Under the pieces are notes generated by a model. It was not told the origin of the DNA and did no database searches. It saw nothing but the letters and a program-made list of their open reading frames with translations. A DNA stretch of 11,530 bases from Chlorobiales bacterium (GTDB lineage Bacteria; Bacteroidota; Chlorobiia; Chlorobiales; Chlorobiaceae), in the NCBI GenBank assembly GCA_022360355.1, contig JAKSCY010000062.1, positions 1 through 11,530 on the forward strand. Reading direction: 5' to 3'. Below, in pieces: positions 6,801-11,530 of the stretch (position 1 is the stretch's first letter; the number at the start of each line of letters is the position of its first letter). The translations under genes and the position numbers were made by a program.

Positions 6801-7616
6801 TTAAATAATGAGATCGAGTTCTTCGTCCTTGAGCGATGAGTAGAGACCGATTATCTCGTCCCGCATCTCGTTAAACTCCCTGTCCGTCCTGCTCATGCAC
6901 TCGTGCCGCGGCCTCGGCAGGTGGTTGACAAGGACTTTCTTCAGCCTGCCTGGATTGATGTCCATGACGCAGATCCTGTCTGAAAGGAAGATTGCCTCGT
7001 CAACATCATGGGTTACAAAAAGAATGGTGGTACGTGTTGCTTCCCAGACTTTGAGGATCTGTATCTGCATCTCCTCCTTGGTCAGGGCGTCGAGCGCCTC
7101 GAACGGCTCGTCCATGAGCAGTATTCTGGGGCTGTTTGCAAGAGCCCGGGCGATAGCCACTCTCTGACGCATACCGACCGATATCTCATGCACCCGCTGA
7201 TGCTCGACACCGCTCAATCCCACCGTTGCAAGCTGCTCCTTTGCTATGCGGTGCCGTTCGTTTCCGGGAACATGTTTCAGTTCAAGCCCGATTTCGACAT
7301 TTTCTATCACATTTCTCCACGGAAGAAGCGCGTACTCCTGAAAAACCATCCCCTTGTGAGGCCCCGGACCATGCTCCTCGGTTCCGTCGAGAATAACCGA
7401 ACCGGAGGTTTGCTCGATCAGCCCCGCGACAATCTGCAGGGTTACCGATTTGCCGCATCCCGTCGGGCCGAGAATGCAGACAAACTCGCCCTCTCCGACA
7501 CTGAGTTCCACATTTTCAAGCGCAAGAAAATCTTTACCTTCCTTGTTGAAAACCTTGCTGACTCCCTGCAATTCAAGAAGCGGCTTTCTGCTGTTTCCGT
7601 TGTTGGTCATATTCAT
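6801..7616 (-). CDS. ABC transporter ATPase, NrtD/TauB/SsuB-like, with degraded signature motif
   Basis: The 271-residue ATPase has Walker A GPTGCGKS at residues 50-57, Q-loop Gln93 in VFQEYALLPW, Walker B ILLMDEPFEALD with Asp169 and the catalytic Glu170, and the H-loop His203 in FVTHDVDEA. The family's LSGGQ/M signature reads ISVGM at residues 145-149, a degraded form. It resembles the nitrate/sulfonate/taurine importer ATPases and should sit on the cytoplasmic face with the permease encoded at 8500-9303. It follows the other ATPase gene by 30 bases and precedes the cytochrome gene by 11. The ATG at 7614-7616 is chosen, but a second ATG two codons later (7608-7610) is equally possible and neither has a good ribosome site. 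Paired with the other ATPase, its intact Walker B and H-loop would form the one active ATP site. Confidence 0.92.
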   Translation of the reverse strand: MNMTNNGNSRKPLLELQGVSKVFNKEGKDFLALENVELSVGEGEFVCILGPTGCGKSVTLQIVAGLIEQTSGSVILDGTEEHGPGPHKGMVFQEYALLPWRNVIENVEIGLELKHVPGNERHRIAKEQLATVGLSGVEHQRVHEISVGMRQRVAIARALANSPRILLMDEPFEALDALTKEEMQIQILKVWEATRTTILFVTHDVDEAIFLSDRICVMDINPGRLKKVLVNHLPRPRHECMSRTDREFNEMRDEIIGLYSSLKDEELDLII

Positions 7617-7646
7617 TATCAGTTAACATCAATGGGAACGCGCCGG

Positions 7647-8483
7647 TCAGTACTCGCAGGCTGCAAGACCCGCACCTGCTTTCACCTCATTCAGCACCTC
7701 TTCACGGAGTTTGATAAACCGGTTGTGAAAATCGGTCTCAAGTACCGCCCTTCCCATACGGGGACGCGGCAGACTGTTTTTGAAGATCTTTGAAACCCTG
7801 CCGGCTTTGTTCATCACCGCAATCCTGTCACTCAACTTTACCGCCTCGTCAAGCTCCGACGTGACAAAAATGATCGTATTGTGCTCGTGCTCCCATATCC
7901 TTGAAATTTCAGTGTGCAGCGTCATCTTTGTTTTAGAGTCAAGCGCGTTGAACGGGCCGTCCATGAGCAATATCTTCGGCTTTGTTACCAGAATCATGGC
8001 AAGCGACGCCCTGCGCTTCATTCCGCCGGAAAGTTCTGCCGGATATTTGTTCACCGCATAGGATAGCCCGACCATGTCGATATATTTCATGGCCAGTTCC
8101 CTGTTTTCGGCTTCGTTCTTTCCGCCTTTAAATTCAAGCCCCAATTCGACGTTCTTCAGGACGGTTCTCCATGGAAGGAGAGCGTACTCCTGAAAGCTCA
8201 TTCCTCGGTCGGCGCCCGGTCCCTTTATTATCTCGCCGCCAACCCTGAGCTCACCCGTCGTCGGGGCCTCGAAACCTGCAATCATCTTCAGGAGAGTCGA
8301 TTTCCCGCTGCCGGTCGGCCCGACAATGACCAGAAATTCGTTTTCTCCGATATCAAGATTGCAATCGTTTACAACCGTAATATCTCTACCGTTTTTTTTG
8401 AAGTTCTTCGATACTCCCTTGATGCTTATGAGCGCCTCTGCATCTGCACCGATGCCGCCGTTGTTGTTCCTTCCCTCCGTCAT
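7647..8483 (-). CDS. ABC transporter ATPase, NrtC/NrtD-like, lacking catalytic Glu and H-loop His
   Basis: The 278-residue ATPase has Walker A GPTGSGKS at residues 55-62, Q-loop Gln98 in SFQEYALLPW and a normal signature LSGGM at 151-155. Two catalytic features are missing: Walker B reads ILLMDGPFNALD, so the catalytic Glu is Gly176, and the H-loop reads FVTSELDEA, so the switch His is Ser209. I checked both codons (GGC and TCG) on the reverse complement. The changes fit a degenerate partner in a heterodimeric ATPase pair rather than a dead gene, because the rest is intact. Unlike cyanobacterial NrtC it has no C-terminal solute-binding domain. The start at 8481-8483 is supported by GGAG at 8491-8494. 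It follows the permease gene by 16 bases. Confidence 0.92.
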   Translation of the reverse strand: MTEGRNNNGGIGADAEALISIKGVSKNFKKNGRDITVVNDCNLDIGENEFLVIVGPTGSGKSTLLKMIAGFEAPTTGELRVGGEIIKGPGADRGMSFQEYALLPWRTVLKNVELGLEFKGGKNEAENRELAMKYIDMVGLSYAVNKYPAELSGGMKRRASLAMILVTKPKILLMDGPFNALDSKTKMTLHTEISRIWEHEHNTIIFVTSELDEAVKLSDRIAVMNKAGRVSKIFKNSLPRPRMGRAVLETDFHNRFIKLREEVLNEVKAGAGLAACEY

Positions 8484-8499
8484 AGTACCGCTCCGGTTT

Positions 8500-9303
8500 T
8501 CAGATTTTCCATGAGTATTTGCTGATCAGCCAGCGATTGGCGGAGTCAAGCAGATAACCTATGGCACCTATGACAACAATGGTTGCGATCAACTGATCGT
8601 AGCGAAACCTGTCCCTGGTATCGAGGATGAAATAACCCAGCCCGTCGGGCACACCAAGCATTTCCGCCGGGACAAGAATGATCCAGCTTACGCCTACCGC
8701 CAGACGCAGTCCGGTAAGCATATCGGGGATAGCCGCCGGAATGATGATTTTCCTGAGAATACCCGCGTCCCTCGCTCCCATGGTTTTTGCCATATTGAGC
8801 CAGAGCGGACTCACCCTGCCTGCCCCGTGCGCGGTATTGAGAATAAGAGGCCAGATTGCAACCAGCCAGAGCAGAAAAGTGACCGACAGATCTCCGACCC
8901 CGAATATGATAATGGCAATCGGCATCCACGCAAGAGGAGATATCATGCGCATGAACTGGAAAACAACATAGGTCAACTGTTCGAGCCTTTTGAAATACCC
9001 CACAAGCACCCCGACAGGAAGCGCAAACAATATTGCAAAAGCAAGGCTGACAAGTACTCTTCGAAGGCTCGGAATCGCATGCCGGACAATGTCTCCGTCC
9101 CGACCCATTTCAACCAGCGCAAGAGCTGCCGCCAGGGGAGAAAACGCTTCGCTGAAATCACTGCCAAAAAGCTTCAGCGTGCTTGCTGCCTGCCATATAA
9201 CCAGGAAAAGAAGAACGCCAAGGACATAAAAACTGCGGTCCATAAGGAACACACCTATTTTTCCGGCTCTCGACTGTTGTTTCTTTTCTATCCGATCTGC
9301 CAT
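8500..9303 (-). CDS. ABC transporter permease, NrtB/SsuC/TauC family
   Basis: The 267-residue membrane protein has about six hydrophobic segments (near residues 25-41, 81-104, 117-135, 137-157, 198-216, 238-254) and the cytoplasmic EAA loop that contacts the ATPases (about 171-194, with AKTMGARDAGILRKIIIPAA). That is the BPD_transp_1 fold of nitrate/sulfonate/taurine importers. The start is uncertain: I use the ATG at 9301-9303, which gives the family's normal length; a TTG at 9307-9309 lies 10 bases after an AGGAAG and is also possible; a GTG at 9379-9381 would add 26 residues including an unusual hydrophobic stretch and has no ribosome site. It is the only permease gene here, so a homodimer is implied, pairing with two non-identical ATPases. 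Confidence 0.9.
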   Translation of the reverse strand: MADRIEKKQQSRAGKIGVFLMDRSFYVLGVLLFLVIWQAASTLKLFGSDFSEAFSPLAAALALVEMGRDGDIVRHAIPSLRRVLVSLAFAILFALPVGVLVGYFKRLEQLTYVVFQFMRMISPLAWMPIAIIIFGVGDLSVTFLLWLVAIWPLILNTAHGAGRVSPLWLNMAKTMGARDAGILRKIIIPAAIPDMLTGLRLAVGVSWIILVPAEMLGVPDGLGYFILDTRDRFRYDQLIATIVVIGAIGYLLDSANRWLISKYSWKI

Positions 9304-9414
9304 GTTCAATCGTTTAATGCTTCCTGATACACCCAGCAACAGCGCAACTATCCCTATGGCCTGCTCTGAAAAACAGGCCACGACAGCATGCTTGTCGCCT
9401 CATTGAATTTGACC

Positions 9415-9462
9415 TGATGCCTGCCAAGCCGCACCGGAACCATCCGGCGGGATAGCGCATCA
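9415..9462. other. stem-loop between binding-protein gene and permease gene
   Basis: TGATGC (9415-9420) pairs with GCATCA (9457-9462), and inside it CCGC-A-CCGG (9429-9437 region) pairs with CCGGCGG (about 9444-9450) with one bulged base. The structure begins just after the binding-protein stop on the minus strand and has no T run. In importer operons such hairpins often protect the upstream binding-protein message so that it is made in excess; that is inference here. Confidence 0.4.
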
Positions 9463-9469
9463 AGCAGGA

Positions 9470-10702
9470 CTATACCGCGATAACCTCTTCCCTCACGAAT
9501 GGATTGGAAGGATCGACACCCGCAAACTGCACAAGGCCGCCAAGTTGCGACGAGGCCTCTTCGACCCCGGCCGTATACATCAGCTCTTTCTGCACATCGG
9601 CCGGATCAAGACCGCTCATGAAACCAAGATCACCCTCCATTTTTGTCTGCTTCATCATCTCGACCATCTTGTACGTTGCCGATTCGAACTGGTAGGGGTT
9701 ATAGGACAGACGCTCCGCGTTCCATTCAGGATGTTGAATAGCTCCCGTACCACGGTCTGCACCGTAGGTATCGAGATCGTACTTCATCATTGCCCGCTTG
9801 ACGACCTTCTCCGGAAGAGGAAGGTACTGCGCTCCGTCTTTCGAAAGGACGTGTGCCGCCTCTTCAGCGTTGTTCAGCGCCCACAATTCAGCTTTGACCA
9901 GCGCCTTGATAACATTGTGCGACCATGCCTGATCCTCGAGGTCCTTTTCATTCATGACCGCAACGCAGCACGGATGGTTTTTCCAGACATCACCGGTAAA
10001 CCTTACTATCTTTCCTCCCGCCAGGATCTCTCCTGCCGCGTTGAACGGCTCGGCAACGATGTACCCGTCAATGGCCTTCGACGCCATCGCAGTCGGCATG
10101 TCAGGAGGAGCCATCACGAACAGGTTCATCTGGTTGTCGGCAAGAGGCTCGTTCTTGTTCTGGATAACGGGCTCGATACCCATTTCGCGAGCAATCATCT
10201 GAATGATGATATTGTGCATTGAGTACCAGTAAGGTACGGCAATCTGTTTGCCGCCAAGGTCCGCATAGGACTCAATACCGCTTTCCTTGCCGACGGTTAA
10301 TGCTGAACCGTTGATATGATCCCAAGCAACAACCTTAACGGGAAACCCCTTGCTGTAACGCATGTAAATCGGAATCGGGGCGAGCAGATGCGTCAGGTTG
10401 AACCTTCCGGCCATAAATGCCTCTGCCATCGGCGCCCAGCCCCTTATCAGTACCGGCCGTTCGGACTCTATGCCCATCTCTTTGTAAAACCCCATCTCAT
10501 GGGCAAGTATGATAGGGGTCGCATCGGTAATGGGCAGGTAGCAGCTTTGTACCTTTTTAGATGCCGTTACTCCGGCACCTGTGCCTTGTTCCTCTTTCGA
10601 GCATCCCTGAAGCATGGGATAACCTGCAAATAAAGCACTCAGACCAACAGCGGAGTTCTGAATAAACTTCCGGCGCGAAATAGTTCTTTTTTCCTCTTTC
10701 AT
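9470..10702 (-). CDS. ABC transporter solute-binding lipoprotein, NrtA/CmpA-like, Tat-exported
   Basis: The 410-residue product starts with a twin-arginine signal (SRRKFIQ, Arg10-Arg11) followed by a hydrophobic stretch and a lipobox MLQGC with Cys34, so it should be folded before export and lipid-anchored outside the membrane. The body matches the NrtA/CmpA branch of the NMT1/THI5-type binding proteins: THLLAPIPI at residues 104-112, PPDMPTAM at 199-206, AEPFNA at 217-222 and TGDVWKNHP at 236-244, all of which resemble conserved stretches of nitrate- and bicarbonate-binding proteins as I know them. The ligand is not certain; nitrate, nitrite, bicarbonate, cyanate or a sulfonate are conceivable. 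The start has an excellent ribosome site, GGGAGG at 10708-10713, five bases before the ATG. It is the first gene of the string and follows a 240-base regulatory-looking gap. Confidence 0.92.
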   Translation of the reverse strand: MKEEKRTISRRKFIQNSAVGLSALFAGYPMLQGCSKEEQGTGAGVTASKKVQSCYLPITDATPIILAHEMGFYKEMGIESERPVLIRGWAPMAEAFMAGRFNLTHLLAPIPIYMRYSKGFPVKVVAWDHINGSALTVGKESGIESYADLGGKQIAVPYWYSMHNIIIQMIAREMGIEPVIQNKNEPLADNQMNLFVMAPPDMPTAMASKAIDGYIVAEPFNAAGEILAGGKIVRFTGDVWKNHPCCVAVMNEKDLEDQAWSHNVIKALVKAELWALNNAEEAAHVLSKDGAQYLPLPEKVVKRAMMKYDLDTYGADRGTGAIQHPEWNAERLSYNPYQFESATYKMVEMMKQTKMEGDLGFMSGLDPADVQKELMYTAGVEEASSQLGGLVQFAGVDPSNPFVREEVIAV

Positions 10703-10730
10703 ATAAGCCTCCCGTTTTTTTCAAATCTTT

Positions 10731-10748
10731 TGTTCACAATTGTTAACA
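10731..10748. promoter_or_regulatory. near-perfect 18-base palindrome, candidate operator (proximal copy)
   Basis: TGTTCACAATTGTTAACA is palindromic except for one mismatched pair. It contains the 13-mer ACAATTGTTAACA (10736-10748), which recurs exactly at 10913-10925. It lies 28 bases upstream of the binding-protein start codon. Palindromy plus repetition suggests a site for a dimeric regulator; I cannot assign the regulator. Confidence 0.5.
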
Positions 10749-10753
10749 TCCTT

Positions 10754-10805
10754 GCCGGTAAAAAAAGACAGAAATTCCCCAACCGGCCACAGCCTGTTCA
10801 CAGGC
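10754..10805. other. two hairpins in the leader of the importer operon
   Basis: GCCTGT (10792-10797) and ACAGGC (10800-10805) form a perfect inverted repeat with a two-base centre, and GCCGGT (10754-10759) with ACCGGC (10782-10787) form a second stem with a 22-base loop. They do not match a riboswitch class that I recognise. They could be leader structure or operator sites. Confidence 0.3.
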
Positions 10806-10910
10806 AAAAGATTGTATCGTTACTGTCTGTCGAGGGATAATGTCTCGGTGTAGCAACTCCCTGAAAAGCAGGATGACGTACAACACTGTCATTAAACTTC
10901 TTCAATAAAG

Positions 10911-10925
10911 TAACAATTGTTAACA
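10911..10925. promoter_or_regulatory. candidate operator (distal copy)
   Basis: TAACAATTGTTA (10911-10922) is a perfect 12-base palindrome and runs into the exact 13-mer ACAATTGTTAACA (10913-10925) shared with the proximal site. The two sites are centred about 177 bases apart, close to a whole number of helical turns, which would suit looping. It lies 17 bases after the stop codon of the CooC-like gene. Confidence 0.5.
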
Positions 10926-10942
10926 TTTTTATCAAAAAAAAG

Positions 10943-11530
10943 TCACGTTTTCTGTACAAGTTCCTTTTGCAGTTTCCCTATCAGTTTACGCGACGTCTCG
11001 CACATATCCGGACACAGCTCGTAGGGAGATGCCCCCGAAAGATCGGCTTCAAGCGCCTGAAAGTCAAACGGCATTACCGCCCAGATGTTATCCTCGCCAA
11101 GTCTTTCGTATATCTTCCGCTTCTGGCCTTCACTATGCACCTTGTTGACAACATATCCTACCTTTTGAATACGCAACTGTTTTGCAAGCGAGGTTATCTT
11201 TTCAGCTGTTTTCATTGCCCGGAGCCCCGGCTCGACAACAACAAGCAGAATACCTACGGATTCCGCAGTACCCCTTGTCAGATGTTCGAAGCCTGCTTCC
11301 ATATCCAGAATAACCCACTCATCGCGTTCAACCATAAGGTGCCTCAGGAATGAGCGAAGCAAAGCGTTCTCAGGACAGTAACATCCTCCAAGCGCCTCCT
11401 TCAGCTCTCCGGTAACCATAAGTCTCAGACCATTTATCTCGACGGAAAATCTTTCAACAAGGTCATCGACTTTCGGGTTAAGGACAAAGCAGCCCCCCAT
11501 ACTCCCGGGCTTGGTTCCAGTCCGTTCCTC
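10943..11530 (-). CDS. cooC: CooC-type CODH nickel-insertion ATPase, C-terminal part (cut by window edge)
   Basis: CooC is a dimeric MinD/SIMIBI-class ATPase that helps load nickel into the CODH C-cluster. The frame is open to the window edge, so the N-terminal P-loop is not visible; the visible part is 195 residues. Counting from an internal Met at 11498-11500, the diagnostic stretch is GGCYCPENALLR, whose C-Y-C (Cys40 and Cys42, bases 11375-11383) corresponds to the metal-binding CXC of C. hydrogenoformans CooC1, followed by VILDMEAGFEHLTRGTA, the CooC version of the switch II and Walker B region, and VVVEPGLRAMKTA. The upstream NPKVDDLVERF is also typical. It points the same way as the importer string but is separated by 240 bases, so it may have its own transcript. 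The TGA stop is at 10943-10945. Confidence 0.92.
   Translation of the reverse strand, partial: EERTGTKPGSMGGCFVLNPKVDDLVERFSVEINGLRLMVTGELKEALGGCYCPENALLRSFLRHLMVERDEWVILDMEAGFEHLTRGTAESVGILLVVVEPGLRAMKTAEKITSLAKQLRIQKVGYVVNKVHSEGQKRKIYERLGEDNIWAVMPFDFQALEADLSGASPYELCPDMCETSRKLIGKLQKELVQKT

Noticed and set aside
9358..9379. GGCCTG / CAGGCC inverted repeat near the possible GTG start of the permease
   Set aside because: Only six base pairs with a ten-base loop; too weak to call on its own.
10703..10942. CooA-type CO-sensor binding site upstream of the operon
   Set aside because: No TGTCG-N6-CGACA-like palindrome is present; isolated TGTC and GACA words are not arranged correctly.
1..11530. 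tRNA, rRNA, CRISPR array, transposase or insertion sequence
   Set aside because: No regular repeat-spacer pattern, no transposase-like frame and no tRNA-like cloverleaf was noticed on either strand by eye.

Overview
All recognisable genes in this window lie on the minus strand, so transcription runs from high to low coordinates. The content suggests an anaerobic Gram-negative bacterium with lipoproteins and c-type cytochromes. A green sulfur bacterium (Chlorobiaceae) is my best guess from the overall look of the proteins, but no diagnostic gene is present and the guess is weak.

Layout in transcription order. The right edge (11530 to 10943) carries the C-terminal part of a CooC-type nickel-insertion ATPase for carbon monoxide dehydrogenase (CODH). 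After a 240-base intergenic region with two copies of an ACAATTGTTAACA box comes a close-packed gene string: an NrtA/CmpA-like Tat lipoprotein that binds solute (10702-9470), an ABC permease (9303-8500), two different ABC ATPases (8483-7647 and 7616-6801), a dihaem c-type cytochrome lipoprotein (6789-6067), a CooS-like CODH catalytic subunit (6028-3908), and a 68-residue four-cysteine protein (3822-3616). Further left are a sodium-dependent SNF/SLC6-family transporter (3487-1967) and an AAA ATPase with a DUF4143 nuclease-like C-terminus (1780-338). At the left edge is the first 32 codons of an amino DNA methyltransferase with a TSPPY motif and a TTG start (98-1), a gene I found by reading the edge by hand.

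The interesting unit is the putative operon from about 10702 to 3616. The CooS-like protein keeps the B- and D-cluster cysteines, the C-cluster His and four of the five C-cluster cysteines, but the position equivalent to Cys333 of the Carboxydothermus hydrogenoformans CODH-II is aspartate. It may therefore not be an ordinary CO oxidising enzyme. A deviant CODH that lacks one cluster cysteine (CooS-V of C. hydrogenoformans) is known to carry an Fe/S/O hybrid cluster and to be inactive with CO. Here the gene is linked to a nitrate/bicarbonate-type importer and a dihaem cytochrome, with no CooF ferredoxin, Ech/Coo hydrogenase or acetyl-CoA synthase genes in view. The two ABC ATPases look like a matched asymmetric pair: one has lost the catalytic glutamate and the H-loop histidine, the other has a degraded signature motif, which leaves one canonical and one dead ATP site.

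My working inference is that the importer brings in a small anion or nitrogen compound that the CODH-like enzyme acts on in the cytoplasm, while the cytochrome serves electron transfer outside the membrane. The substrate cannot be read from the sequence. The left third (SNF transporter, DUF4143 ATPase, methyltransferase) seems unrelated and the last two look like accessory genes.
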